DNA of 42,663 bases from Treponema sp. UBA4873 (GTDB lineage: Bacteria > Spirochaetota > Spirochaetia > Treponematales > Treponemataceae): NCBI GenBank assembly GCA_002399405.1, contig DHDP01000014.1:171408-214070 (forward strand). The letters are read 5' to 3'. Under the pieces are notes generated by a model. That model was not told where the DNA came from. It made no database searches and saw nothing but the letters and a program-made list of their open reading frames with translations. The translations under genes and the position numbers were made by a program. Shown one piece after another: positions 7,703 to 15,989 of the stretch. Position 1 is the first letter of the stretch. Each line of letters opens with the position of its first letter.

Positions 7703-9223
7703 CTATCGTTTTTCAATACCGGCAGCAAAGAACGTCGAGTTCTTGCCGTTTGCCGGATAACCGGTGACATTCGATGAAGAAACGCGAAGCTGAGGATACA
7801 GGAACAGCCAGCTGCCCGCCGCCTCTTCTGCAATTTTTCTGCCTATTTTTTTATATACGGCAGTCTGTTCATCGGCAGTTGCAGCGGACTGCGCATCCCT
7901 GACCCACTGCTGCACGTCGGGATTATTGTATCCCCAGTAAAAATCGGGATTGCCGTACCAGATAAGATCGCGGTCGTTCACATGTTCCTGAAGCGTCGCG
8001 TCAAAATCCTTTTTCTTGAATACAATTTCGTACCATGCGGAAGGGTCGACGATTTTTATCGTAACGGTGACGCCGATTTTCGCAAGGTCGCTCTTTATCG
8101 CCTGTGCGCTCAGCTGATGCATATCGGTCGAAGGCGTGACGAGCGAGAATGAAAAGCCGTCCGGATATCCGGCTTCCGCCAGCAGTTTCTTCGCGGATTC
8201 CGGATCATACGCGTTTACTGCCGTGAGGTCTTCATACCACGGATCCTGCGGCGGTACGAACGAGCCTATCAGCTGCCCGTAACCGTCCCACGAGGCTTTT
8301 AAAAGAGCTGCTTTATCGACAGCTCTGCTCAGCGCCTGACGGACGCGGACATCGTTAAACGGTTTCCGCCTGTCGTTGAACGCGAACACCTGTTTCGTCG
8401 TCGATTTGCCCTCGGTGATTGTATACGCGGGATTATCTTTAAAAGACTTCAGCTGTTCCGGCGTGTCTATATTCGTAATGAGATCTATCTGACCGCTCAA
8501 AAGCGCATTCGTCTCCGCTGAACCGTTGGCAAAATAATAAAATACAATGCGCTTGTTTTTCGGTTTAGCGCCCCAGTAGACATCATTGCGTTCAAGCGTC
8601 AGCGAAGTTCCCGCCTGATAATCGGCAAGCCGGTACGGTCCTGTTCCGTCTGCAGTCGCCTCGTTATTTTTCGTGCCGTCCTTGAGAATCCATACGTATG
8701 TCGCAAAATACGGAAACGACTGCGCACGTTGTTTGAGATAAATTTTTACCGTTGAGACATCGGGGACTTCAATATGATCTATAACCGCTAAATCGGTTTT
8801 GCGCGCTGCGTTTGAATCGGGCGAAAGAACGCGTTCGAAGCTGTATTTCACATCCTGAGCGGTAAGAGACGAGCCGTCATGGAATTTAACGCCGTCCCTG
8901 ATTTTAAATGTATACACAAGACCGTCTCCGGAAACTTCATACGACGGAGAAAGCGTTTCGGTGATTCTACCGTCGTCTTCGAGACTCAGCAGCGGCTCGT
9001 ACACGTTGCGGTACAGCGCCTCCGTAATGCCTGAACTGCCGCCCGCAATATTATTAAGGCTTACAGGCGGATTCGTCGAACCGATGTTTATCGTCGCATC
9101 TGGGTCCGCAGTCTTCGCAGCCGCTTCCTGTGTTTTATTTTTATTGCCGTTACCGCATGAGCTGAGCCCCGCGACAAGCAGTATTCCAACGGCTGCATGT
9201 ATCAATCGTTCATAGTTTTTCAT
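7703..9223 (-). CDS. Extracellular solute-binding lipoprotein, family 5 (peptide-type)
   Basis: A 506-residue SBP_bac_5 protein (DppA/OppA type). It has a lipoprotein signal: a hydrophobic stretch, then the lipobox LSSC with the modified Cys at residue 23, followed by a Lys/Asn-rich tether. Family landmarks are NNIAGGSSGITEALYRNVYEPL, LTAQDVKYSFERVLSP, DGTGPYRL and NDVYWGAKP. It should capture the solute and hand it to the B/C permease. AAGGA lies about 12 bases before the ATG. It follows the aminotransferase gene by 15 nt and precedes permease B by 15 nt. It is the gene of the operon most relevant to substrate choice; I see no motif that points to nickel rather than peptide. Confidence 0.9.
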   Translation of the reverse strand: MKNYERLIHAAVGILLVAGLSSCGNGNKNKTQEAAAKTADPDATINIGSTNPPVSLNNIAGGSSGITEALYRNVYEPLLSLEDDGRITETLSPSYEVSGDGLVYTFKIRDGVKFHDGSSLTAQDVKYSFERVLSPDSNAARKTDLAVIDHIEVPDVSTVKIYLKQRAQSFPYFATYVWILKDGTKNNEATADGTGPYRLADYQAGTSLTLERNDVYWGAKPKNKRIVFYYFANGSAETNALLSGQIDLITNIDTPEQLKSFKDNPAYTITEGKSTTKQVFAFNDRRKPFNDVRVRQALSRAVDKAALLKASWDGYGQLIGSFVPPQDPWYEDLTAVNAYDPESAKKLLAEAGYPDGFSFSLVTPSTDMHQLSAQAIKSDLAKIGVTVTIKIVDPSAWYEIVFKKKDFDATLQEHVNDRDLIWYGNPDFYWGYNNPDVQQWVRDAQSAATADEQTAVYKKIGRKIAEEAAGSWLFLYPQLRVSSSNVTGYPANGKNSTFFAAGIEKR

Positions 9224-9238
9224 TCGTATGTATCATCC

Positions 9239-10408
9239 TTACTGTATGTTTACAGCTTTTTTTCTGAGCGACGAAAGGCGGTTCAGCGCTTCGTTCAGCG
9301 TGTCGTCTTTTTTGGCAAAATGAAAGCGGATAAAATTCTTCACCGGTTCGCGGAAAAAGCTCGAACCGGGAACGGCCCCGACGCCGACTTCGCGTGCAAG
9401 CCATTCGCAGAACGTCCGGTCGTCGCTGCAGTTGAACTCGGAAACATCGACCATAACGTAATATGCGCCCTGAGGTTTCGTATACGTCAGGCCCAGGCTG
9501 TCGAGCCCCTCCGTAAACAGGTCGCGTTTTTCCGTATACAGCCGCTGAAGCTTTTCATAATACTCCGGACCGAACTGAAGTCCGACGACAGCTGCTTCCT
9601 GAAGCGGAGCTGCGGCACCGACCGTGAGAAAGTCGTGGACTTTCCGCGCTGCGTTCGTAATCCGCTCCGGTGCGATGATGTAGCCGAGCCGCCATCCGGT
9701 TATGGAGTACGTCTTGGAAAGAGAGCTGCACGAAATCGTGCGTTCGTACATGCCGGGAAGCGACGCAAAATACGTATGAGTATACGGTTTATAGACGATA
9801 TGCTCGTACACTTCGTCGGTTATCACGAACGTATCGTACTTTTCCGCGAATCCCGCGATGATTTCGAGTTCCTGACGTGAGAACACTTTACCGCTCGGAT
9901 TCGACGGATTGCACAGAATCAGCGCTTTCGGATGCAGGCGGAACGCATCTTCGAGCACGTCCGCGTCGAACGTAAAATCAGGAGGATTCAGCGGAACGTA
10001 TACCGGTTCCGCGCCGGAGAGAATCGCATCCGCCCCGTAATTTTCGTAGAACGGAGAAAATACGATTACTTTATCTCCCGGATTGCAGACCGTCATCATG
10101 GCGGCCATCATCGCTTCGGTGCTGCCGCAGGTGACGACGATGTCAGTGTCGGGATTCACCGGGATTCCCATGCAGCGCGACTGCTTTTCGGCCAGCGCGT
10201 TTCTGAAATTCTGCGCGCCCCATGTGACGGCGTACTGATGAGGTCCTCCGTCCGCAACTTCCTTAAGCCGGTCGGTTACAGGTTTCGGCGGATCAAAATC
10301 GGGGAATCCCTGAGACAGGTTCACTGCTCCGTACTGACTGCATACACGCGTCATCTTTCTGATGACTGATTCGGTAAATCGTTCTGTTCTTCCGCTAAGC
10401 TCGGGCAT
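9239..10408 (-). CDS. PLP-dependent class I/II aminotransferase (YbdL/kynurenine-type)
   Basis: A 389-residue fold-type I aminotransferase. Cofactor Lys232 lies in SLSKTYSITGWRLGY, Asp198 in VITDEVYEH contacts the pyridine nitrogen, and NPSNPSGKVF near 177-186 is the conserved Asn/Pro loop. Overall it matches the group that includes E. coli methionine aminotransferase YbdL and kynurenine aminotransferases, which convert methionine or aromatic amino acids to 2-oxo acids. A very good ribosome site AGGAGG precedes the ATG. It sits between a GldA-family dehydrogenase (10 nt upstream) and the peptide-binding protein, downstream of a methionine importer, so methionine transamination is a reasonable guess but unproven. 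Confidence 0.88.
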   Translation of the reverse strand: MPELSGRTERFTESVIRKMTRVCSQYGAVNLSQGFPDFDPPKPVTDRLKEVADGGPHQYAVTWGAQNFRNALAEKQSRCMGIPVNPDTDIVVTCGSTEAMMAAMMTVCNPGDKVIVFSPFYENYGADAILSGAEPVYVPLNPPDFTFDADVLEDAFRLHPKALILCNPSNPSGKVFSRQELEIIAGFAEKYDTFVITDEVYEHIVYKPYTHTYFASLPGMYERTISCSSLSKTYSITGWRLGYIIAPERITNAARKVHDFLTVGAAAPLQEAAVVGLQFGPEYYEKLQRLYTEKRDLFTEGLDSLGLTYTKPQGAYYVMVDVSEFNCSDDRTFCEWLAREVGVGAVPGSSFFREPVKNFIRFHFAKKDDTLNEALNRLSSLRKKAVNIQ

Positions 10409-10417
10409 GACTGCCTC

Positions 10418-11512
10418 CTATGCGTTATCCTTTATTATTTGTTCAAGTTTTTCCATAGCATCCGATACGCGCTGTTTCGTAATCGGTCCAATCGGCATAA
10501 CGTGAATCGACTCTCCGGGTACGACTGTTTTCGCGGCCACCTTGTCGATCGCTTCCGCCGTTACGTCGGTAATACCGAGCTCGCTGAGCGAAACGGGCAG
10601 ATGCAGCTGCCGGTAGAACGGCAGGAGTTTCCGTATTTCATCGATTTTATTTTCGAGAACAAGCTGCACGAGAATTCCGTATGCGACTTTCTCGCCGTGG
10701 TATGCGTGATGTGTTTCCTCCAGCACCGTAAGGCCGTTGTGAACGGCATGCGCGCCGGCGATTCTGCCGTATTTGTCGCCGAATCCGCCGACCATACCGC
10801 CGTAGACGATAATCGCTTCGGAGACCCGGAGAAAATCGTCGTTCACGGTGCCCGATTCGGCGGCGCGTACGGCACCGGACGAATGCCCGGTCAGCAGGTC
10901 CAGACACCGGCGCGCCGCGTAATACGATATTTCGAGCGGAGCGGGCCTGTTCCGTATCACGGCAATCTGCACGTCCGCCTCATACCATTTCGCAAGCGTA
11001 TCTCCGATACCGGCAGTCAGCAGCCTGACCGGAGCGCTCACCTGTATGGCCGGCTCGATGAGCATGAGGCCCGCGCTTTCCGGATATATGTCGAACCGGG
11101 CGAACTGTCCTTTGTCGTCGTAGATGACGCTTATCGGGGTCCATGCGGAACAGTTCGAGGCGAGTGTCGGAATAAGGACGAACGGCTTCCGTGCAAGGTG
11201 AGCCGCAGCTTTTACCAGATCAAGGACCTTTCCGCCCCCCACCCCGATAACCGCATCATACGAAGCGGCGCGTATGAGCTTTTCCACCCGTTCAATCTCG
11301 CTGAACGAGCACTCGCCGCCGTATGTATATTCTTCAAACGTCACCGTCCTGAACGACGGCCAGTACGGCCGGGCTGCCTGCCATGATTTACGGCCGTGAA
11401 CAATAAGGACTTTTCTGAATCCCCGTTCCAGCAGCTTCGTTTCAAGCTGGTCCAGAATTCCGCTGCCGGAAACATATTCGGCAGGCGCTCCGCGTACAGA
11501 TATCGTATCCAA
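10418..11512 (-). CDS. GldA-family iron-containing dehydrogenase (HcxA/YbdH-like)
   Basis: A 364-residue group III alcohol dehydrogenase-like enzyme. NAD-binding motif VGGGKVLD spans 91-98. The metal ligands of GldA correspond to Asp171 (GIGDTLAKWYEA), His255 (AGAHAVHNG) and His272 (AYHGEKVAYG). Related enzymes are glycerol dehydrogenase and E. coli HcxA (YbdH), which reduces 2-oxo acids to 2-hydroxy acids. In E. coli that gene lies beside the methionine aminotransferase gene ybdL, and here too it is next to a YbdL-like aminotransferase, which favours the 2-oxo-acid role over glycerol. The start is TTG at 11512 with AAGGA seven bases upstream; there is no competing ATG. It lies 62 nt after metQ on the same strand with no clear terminator between. 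Confidence 0.85.
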   Translation of the reverse strand: MDTISVRGAPAEYVSGSGILDQLETKLLERGFRKVLIVHGRKSWQAARPYWPSFRTVTFEEYTYGGECSFSEIERVEKLIRAASYDAVIGVGGGKVLDLVKAAAHLARKPFVLIPTLASNCSAWTPISVIYDDKGQFARFDIYPESAGLMLIEPAIQVSAPVRLLTAGIGDTLAKWYEADVQIAVIRNRPAPLEISYYAARRCLDLLTGHSSGAVRAAESGTVNDDFLRVSEAIIVYGGMVGGFGDKYGRIAGAHAVHNGLTVLEETHHAYHGEKVAYGILVQLVLENKIDEIRKLLPFYRQLHLPVSLSELGITDVTAEAIDKVAAKTVVPGESIHVMPIGPITKQRVSDAMEKLEQIIKDNA

Positions 11513-11574
11513 GTCTTTTTCCTTCTTCTAAAATAATAATGTAAAAACTATATCCGACAATGCCTGCCGCGGTA

Positions 11575-12387
11575 TTATTTTTTCATCCATGCAGGTTTGC
11601 CGAATCCTTTAAACTCGGAATCGATAACCTGTTCAAACTCCGGCGACTGTACGACCGCTGTGATGTCTTTCGCCAGCTGAGAATTCTGATTCGTCGTTTT
11701 AACGGCGATGATGTTCCTGTACTGATCGGGCATTTCTTCAAGTGCAAGCGCGTCGAGCAGATTCATTTTTGCAGCCAAAGCGAAATTTCCCGGCACTGCA
11801 GCAAGATCGACGCTTTCAACCGACCGCGGAAGCTGACCCGCTTCAAGCGGTTTAAAAACGATATTCTTTTTGTTTTCAATAACGTCTTTTTCGGAAATCT
11901 TCAGAGGATTCGCATCGGGGCGGATTTTTATCAGTCCGCGCGCCTGAAGAATGTTGAACGCACGCGATTCATTCGTCGGATCGTTGGGAACGCTGAGCGA
12001 CGCTCCCGACGGTATATCGTCGAGGGATTTGTACTTTTGGGAATAAATGCCCATCGGAGCCGTCGGTACCATAATAAGCGCCGTCAGATCCATTTTGTTT
12101 TCCTTTGCAAAGTTCTGCAGATACACGGTGTGCTGAAACAGGTTCGCCTGTATATCGTCGTTGTTCAGCGCGCGGTTCGGCTGTATATAGTCGCTGAATT
12201 CGATGACCTGCACCGTGTATCCCAGTTTTTCAAGACCCGGTTTGATGGCCTTTGTCACCATATCACTGTACGGACCCGCAGTCGCTCCGAATTTAATAAC
12301 CTTGGAGGCATTTTTGCTGCCCGCCCCGTAAACGGCCGCCATTCCGAGAAACAGCAGCACTCCGATTGAACTCGCCAAACGTTTCAT
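11575..12387 (-). CDS. metQ: Methionine ABC importer substrate-binding protein (NlpA family)
   Basis: A 270-residue NlpA/MetQ protein that binds D/L-methionine at the outer face and feeds the MetNI transporter. Family landmarks are GATAGPYSDMV, VQVIEFSDYIQPNRAL, DIQANLFQH and IPNDPTNESRA-like VPNDPTNESRAF. The start is the ATG at 12387, with AGGGAG seven bases upstream; an ATG two codons earlier is too close to the ribosome site. Oddity: the signal sequence (residues 1 to about 22) has no Cys, so unlike most MetQ proteins it is not a lipoprotein by this model and probably has a signal peptidase I type cut after VYGA. Third gene of metNIQ. Confidence 0.92.
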   Translation of the reverse strand: MKRLASSIGVLLFLGMAAVYGAGSKNASKVIKFGATAGPYSDMVTKAIKPGLEKLGYTVQVIEFSDYIQPNRALNNDDIQANLFQHTVYLQNFAKENKMDLTALIMVPTAPMGIYSQKYKSLDDIPSGASLSVPNDPTNESRAFNILQARGLIKIRPDANPLKISEKDVIENKKNIVFKPLEAGQLPRSVESVDLAAVPGNFALAAKMNLLDALALEEMPDQYRNIIAVKTTNQNSQLAKDITAVVQSPEFEQVIDSEFKGFGKPAWMKK

Positions 12388-12445
12388 ACGCATTCTCCCT
12401 GCTGCCACATGCAGCTCTTTAAAAATCTCTCCGCCTCTTAACATT

Positions 12446-13123
12446 TTACTTATTCTTTTTGTCAACCAGTCCGGCAATACAGTCTCCCGCCAGCTGGATA
12501 AACTGAACCATAATAATCAGAATCAGAACGGTGACAATCATTATCGTGTTGTCATACCGGTAATATCCGTACCGTATCGCGAGATCTCCGATACCGCCGC
12601 CGCCGACCGTTCCCGCCATCGCGGAAAAACCGATGAGGCTGATAAATGTGAGCGTTATTCCGGAAATGATTCCGGACCGCGCTTCGACAAGAAGCACGTC
12701 CTTAATAATCATAAAAGGTGTGGCGCCGAGTGCGACAGAAGCTTCAATGACGCCGGCATCGACATCCCTGAGAGAAGATTCGACGATGCGCGCAAAAAAC
12801 GGAATCGCCGCTACGGAAAGCGACACGCTTGCTGCGGAAGGACCGATCGTCGTACCGGTAATAAAGTTGGTAAACGGCATGAGCGCCACGAGCAGAATGA
12901 TAAACGGCACAGACCGTATCATGTTCACGACGAATCCGACGCAGTTCCTGAGTATCCGGTTTTCAAGAAACAGGCCGCCGTCAGTAACATACAGCAGAAT
13001 GCCGGTCGGCAGCCCGACGACTACGGCGATGACGAGCGATATGGAAATCATGTAGAGCGTCTGAAAAAACGCCGTATTGATTTCGGGAATCAGTTCGAGA
13101 AAATGAGCAAAATCAAATCCCAT
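12446..13123 (-). CDS. metI: Methionine ABC importer permease
   Basis: A 225-residue MetI-type permease with five membrane segments and the coupling loop VIEASVALGATPFMIIKDVL near 131-150. The start is the ATG at 13123 (MGFDFAHF), chosen because GGAGGT lies eight bases upstream; the 15 codons before it are not conserved-looking. It overlaps the end of metN by 11 bases and precedes metQ by 58 nt. It forms the methionine channel with two copies per transporter. Confidence 0.92.
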   Translation of the reverse strand: MGFDFAHFLELIPEINTAFFQTLYMISISLVIAVVVGLPTGILLYVTDGGLFLENRILRNCVGFVVNMIRSVPFIILLVALMPFTNFITGTTIGPSAASVSLSVAAIPFFARIVESSLRDVDAGVIEASVALGATPFMIIKDVLLVEARSGIISGITLTFISLIGFSAMAGTVGGGGIGDLAIRYGYYRYDNTIMIVTVLILIIMVQFIQLAGDCIAGLVDKKNK

Positions 13124-14126
13124 ATGCAAGTACCTCCGTCCGCACGTTCCGGCCTTCAATATACGCAATGGCCGAACGAATCTGTTCCTGTTTCCCCTTC
13201 AGTTCCATAATAAATATACCGAGCGGCTGTCCCTGAATATATTCGATCGAGCCGTGCAGAAAATTACCGCTTACTTCAAACCGTTTGAGCATATCGGAAA
13301 TAACGCCTTCCCCCGCGACCGGACCGCGGAAAATAATTTTGACGACCGGCCCTGTGCAATTTTTCAGTATCGGTGCGGGAATCTCGAAAGAAACAACGCT
13401 GGAAATAAATTCCTTCGCAAGTTCAGTTGAAGGAGAAGCAAACACGTCGTATACGGAACCCTGCTCGATGATTTTACCGTCCTGCATAACGGCAACATGA
13501 TCGCAGATTTCCTTCACGACATTCATCTGATGAGTTATCAGAACGATTGTCAGATTGAACTGGCGGTTTACCGATTTCAGCAGTTCGAGAATCGATTTCG
13601 TCGTCGTCGGATCAAGTGCCGACGTCGCTTCGTCGCACAGCAGAATCCGGGGATTATTGGCGAGCGCACGCGCTATCGCAACACGCTGCTGCTGTCCGCC
13701 GCTCAGCTGCGACGGATATGCATTACGTTTGTCCGACAGACCGACAAGCGCGAGAAGTTCTTCCACGCGGGGCGTTATCTGCGCCCGCGGAACACGCGCG
13801 GCATTGAGCGCAAAAGCGACGTTCTCAAATACCGTCTTCTGGCTGATCAGACAGAAATGCTGAAAAATCATACCGATTTTCTGGCGGACGAGCCGGAGTT
13901 CCGCACCGTTCAGCTCGGTGACGGACGTTCCGTCGACAAGTACCGCGCCCGACGACGGACGTTCGAGCAGATTGATGCAGCGCAGCAGAGAACTCTTTCC
14001 GGCTCCCGAATATCCCACGATGCCGAAAATTTCACCGCTGCTGACCGACAGAGAAACATTGTCCACGGCGGTTACCGTTCCCGTCTTCGCCGTATATGTC
14101 TTCGTTAAATTCCTGATTTCTATCAT
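13113..14126 (-). CDS. metN: Methionine ABC importer ATPase with NIL domain
   Basis: A 337-residue MetN. Walker A GYSGAGKS near 37-44, signature LSGGQQQRV, Walker B ILLCDEATSALDP, and a C-terminal NIL/ACT-like domain (about 260-337) that in E. coli MetN binds methionine and inhibits transport. The ATG at 14126 (MIEIRNLTKTY) fits the family start; an upstream in-frame TTG at 14165 is unlikely. First gene of metNIQ, about 72 nt downstream of the transcription start predicted from the promoter at 14205-14233. Symbol assigned from the MetN-MetI-MetQ gene order as well as the sequence. Confidence 0.93.
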   Translation of the reverse strand: MIEIRNLTKTYTAKTGTVTAVDNVSLSVSSGEIFGIVGYSGAGKSSLLRCINLLERPSSGAVLVDGTSVTELNGAELRLVRQKIGMIFQHFCLISQKTVFENVAFALNAARVPRAQITPRVEELLALVGLSDKRNAYPSQLSGGQQQRVAIARALANNPRILLCDEATSALDPTTTKSILELLKSVNRQFNLTIVLITHQMNVVKEICDHVAVMQDGKIIEQGSVYDVFASPSTELAKEFISSVVSFEIPAPILKNCTGPVVKIIFRGPVAGEGVISDMLKRFEVSGNFLHGSIEYIQGQPLGIFIMELKGKQEQIRSAIAYIEGRNVRTEVLAYGI

Positions 14127-14204
14127 TTTCTCTATTTCGTTCCCGCCATACAGTTTTCTCCGCAAAACTGCTGTTTCCCCAGTAAAGTACTAAGTTATTA
14201 AAAG

Positions 14205-14233
14205 ACTATATGGAGTATTATCTAGTATGTCAA
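14205..14233 (-). promoter_or_regulatory. Sigma70 promoter of metNIQ
   Basis: On the minus strand TTGACA (14233-14228) is followed by exactly 17 bases and TATAGT (14210-14205). This is one of the best promoters in the window. The leader to metN is about 72 nt, too short for a standard SAM-I riboswitch, and I see no S-box or T-box structure in it. Confidence 0.8.
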
Positions 14234-14282
14234 TAGGTAATTAGGGATAAATCAGAGCAAATTCTGCCGCCGCAGTCTGCCA

Positions 14283-15101
14283 TCAGTCTGCCTTTCCGGT
14301 AAGCTTTTCCGGAAGCAGCAGCTCGTTTTCCTGTATATGATACATTTCCGCTTTCTGGTCGGTAAAAAAAGAGTATTCCCAGGGATTTTTACTGACGAAC
14401 CGCGCCTGTATTTCATTGAACGCCGGGTTGTTCCGCGAAATTTTATACAGAGAACCTTTTATAATCGAATAATTCCAGTCAATCGCCTTTTCAAACGTGA
14501 ACTGGGCACGGTGATCTATCGCAAAGGCACAGTCTCTGTCGCGTGAGAGCAGCTGCGCCTTGAAAGAATCCCGGTGGGTTATGATAAAGATGTCGTCCGC
14601 TTTCGTGGACAGAAAGGCCATCACTGTCGTATGAGGCCTGTCCACAGCCTTTGTAATCAGAACACCAAGTTTATTCCGTTCCTCGGTCTCGTCGTAGTCG
14701 GGTGTCACGGATATGGTACTTTCAGGAATGTCGATTTCTTTCCTGTTATCCGCAGGATACTCGTATCCCGGTTTTACGAATTTATCCGCCGTTCTGTTTC
14801 CGTATTTCAAATCATATTCTTCCGGCTCCGCAACGATGCTGTTTCCCGATACCTGCCGTACAACGGCTTTTACGGAAACACGGTATACCCGCAGCGTAAT
14901 ATCGAACGTTTCAAGACCTGTTCTGTTGTCCAGATGAAATGTTATTTTCTGCCCGGCAACGAAAGGGTTGCTTTTGGGAAACCTGATTTCGACTTCGTTT
15001 TTTTCCCTGAACAGAACACCTCCCAGAACTGCGATTATAGTGCCATGGCAATATCCTGCAACAACGGCGAATGACTTATCCGGAATAAATTCTTTCAGCA
15101 T
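14283..15101 (-). CDS. Unknown protein, possible flavin-type split-barrel C-terminal domain
   Basis: A 272-residue cytosolic protein I do not recognise with certainty. The N-terminal half (about 1-125) is beta-rich and could be a small barrel of the YcgR/PilZ-N kind (EIRFPKSNPFVAGQKITFHL). The C-terminal half (about 145-260) reads like the pyridoxamine-phosphate-oxidase/FMN split barrel: TTVMAFLSTKADDIFII, an alternating strand pattern with HRDSFKAQLLSR, and ending KNPWEYSFFTD. Both domain suggestions are by pattern only. There are no membrane segments or signal. GAGGT lies seven bases before the ATG. It stands alone between metN and the DUF1569 gene. Confidence 0.7.
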   Translation of the reverse strand: MLKEFIPDKSFAVVAGYCHGTIIAVLGGVLFREKNEVEIRFPKSNPFVAGQKITFHLDNRTGLETFDITLRVYRVSVKAVVRQVSGNSIVAEPEEYDLKYGNRTADKFVKPGYEYPADNRKEIDIPESTISVTPDYDETEERNKLGVLITKAVDRPHTTVMAFLSTKADDIFIITHRDSFKAQLLSRDRDCAFAIDHRAQFTFEKAIDWNYSIIKGSLYKISRNNPAFNEIQARFVSKNPWEYSFFTDQKAEMYHIQENELLLPEKLTGKAD

Positions 15102-15163
15102 AAAATAACCTCAGCGCCATTATATCCCGTTTTTCCTGTTTGAAACATATGTCCTGTTACGTT

Positions 15164-15619
15164 TTACTTCATATTTTGATAATCACTAAAATGATCGGCG
15201 TAATGCAAAGTGAAATATTCATCGTATTCTTTTTTCGACAATTTCCCGAACAACAAATGTTCCTTATACTGCCCGCTATAGCTCATAAAATCGTCGATTG
15301 TTTTTACAGAAACAGCAACGGCCTCCGATATATTTCCCTCATCCGCAATCTCTGCAGCCCCGGGAACGGGCGCGGTTAAATCGTGTTTCATCTTATTATT
15401 TTTGAGAAATTTTTTTAACACGATTCTTCCGACAGTTCTTCTTATTATTAACGGTTTTAACTTCGGATAGCCCGACATTGAGAATTCTATAGTCTGTGCG
15501 CAATGCAGTAATGTCTTGTACAATGACCATCCGTGACCTGCGGACACCAAATCAAACTTATGTAAATCATGTACCAGAAATTCCCTAACATCATTCAAAT
15601 TGCCCGCTTTTAATTCCAT
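15164..15619 (-). CDS. DUF1569 (DinB-like helical bundle) protein
   Basis: A 151-residue protein with DUF1569 features: a DinB-like four-helix bundle with HCAQTIEFSMSGYP near 38-51, where the His is a likely metal ligand, and a C-terminal HYADHFSDYQNMK with further His residues. Function unknown; DinB-like folds include metal-dependent thiol transferases. The start is the ATG at 15619 with AGGAGG five bases upstream; an earlier in-frame ATG lacks a ribosome site. It lies 32 nt downstream of a broken DJ-1/PfpI gene on the same strand. Confidence 0.75.
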   Translation of the reverse strand: MELKAGNLNDVREFLVHDLHKFDLVSAGHGWSLYKTLLHCAQTIEFSMSGYPKLKPLIIRRTVGRIVLKKFLKNNKMKHDLTAPVPGAAEIADEGNISEAVAVSVKTIDDFMSYSGQYKEHLLFGKLSKKEYDEYFTLHYADHFSDYQNMK

Positions 15620-15651
15620 AACCGCCTCCTCGTGAGATGAATAGCTTATCA

Positions 15652-15881
15652 TCATTTATATCCCATTGCATTCTTTACAATAATAGTTCGTTCTTTTCCT
15701 ATCAACTTATTCAGCAACTCGAAGGCCACATATTGAACGTACTCATTACCTGTTTCGTAAAACCGCACGTTTCCGTATCCACGGGATATCCGTAATCGTT
15801 TCTCGCCCAGCCCAGTACATCTATAAATACGCTGAATTCTATTGTCTCAAATTCTTTAGCACAGAATACGAGTGTTTTCAC
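15652..15881 (-). pseudogene. DJ-1/PfpI-family gene remnant with internal deletion
   Basis: Reading the minus strand from GTG at 15881 (AGAGG eight bases upstream) gives about 47 residues, VKTLVFCAKEFETIEFSVF then DVLGWARNDYGYPV and CGFTKQVMSTFN, the N-terminus of a DJ-1/ThiJ/PfpI protein, then a stop. A different frame immediately continues EYVQYVAFELLNKLIGKERT and IIVKNAMGYK to the TGA at 15652-15654, which is the family C-terminus. The middle of the gene, about 110 residues with the catalytic Cys, is missing, so this is an inactivated gene. It fills most of the otherwise empty stretch 15656-15989; the remaining 100 bases up to hypB show nothing I can name. Confidence 0.8.
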
Positions 15882-15989
15882 TTTGTAAACCTCTAATGAT
15901 TACTGTATACCGCTGTACGGCGTCCGTCAAACGTTCAGGTTTGTTTTTTTGTAATAGCTCTATTCACTACATTAATCAGACCGGCCGTT

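Noticed and set aside
4284..9223. Assigning the Opp/Dpp importer to nickel because hypA/hypB are in the window
   Set aside because: They are 7 kb apart in a different operon, and the binding protein shows no nickel-specific feature; its direct neighbours point to amino acids or peptides.
10439..11386. 315-codon open frame opposite the GldA-family dehydrogenase
   Set aside because: The sense frame has the NAD and metal motifs.
14127..14282. SAM or T-box riboswitch upstream of metN
   Set aside because: The predicted leader is about 72 nt and lacks conserved riboswitch helices; a plain promoter explains the region.
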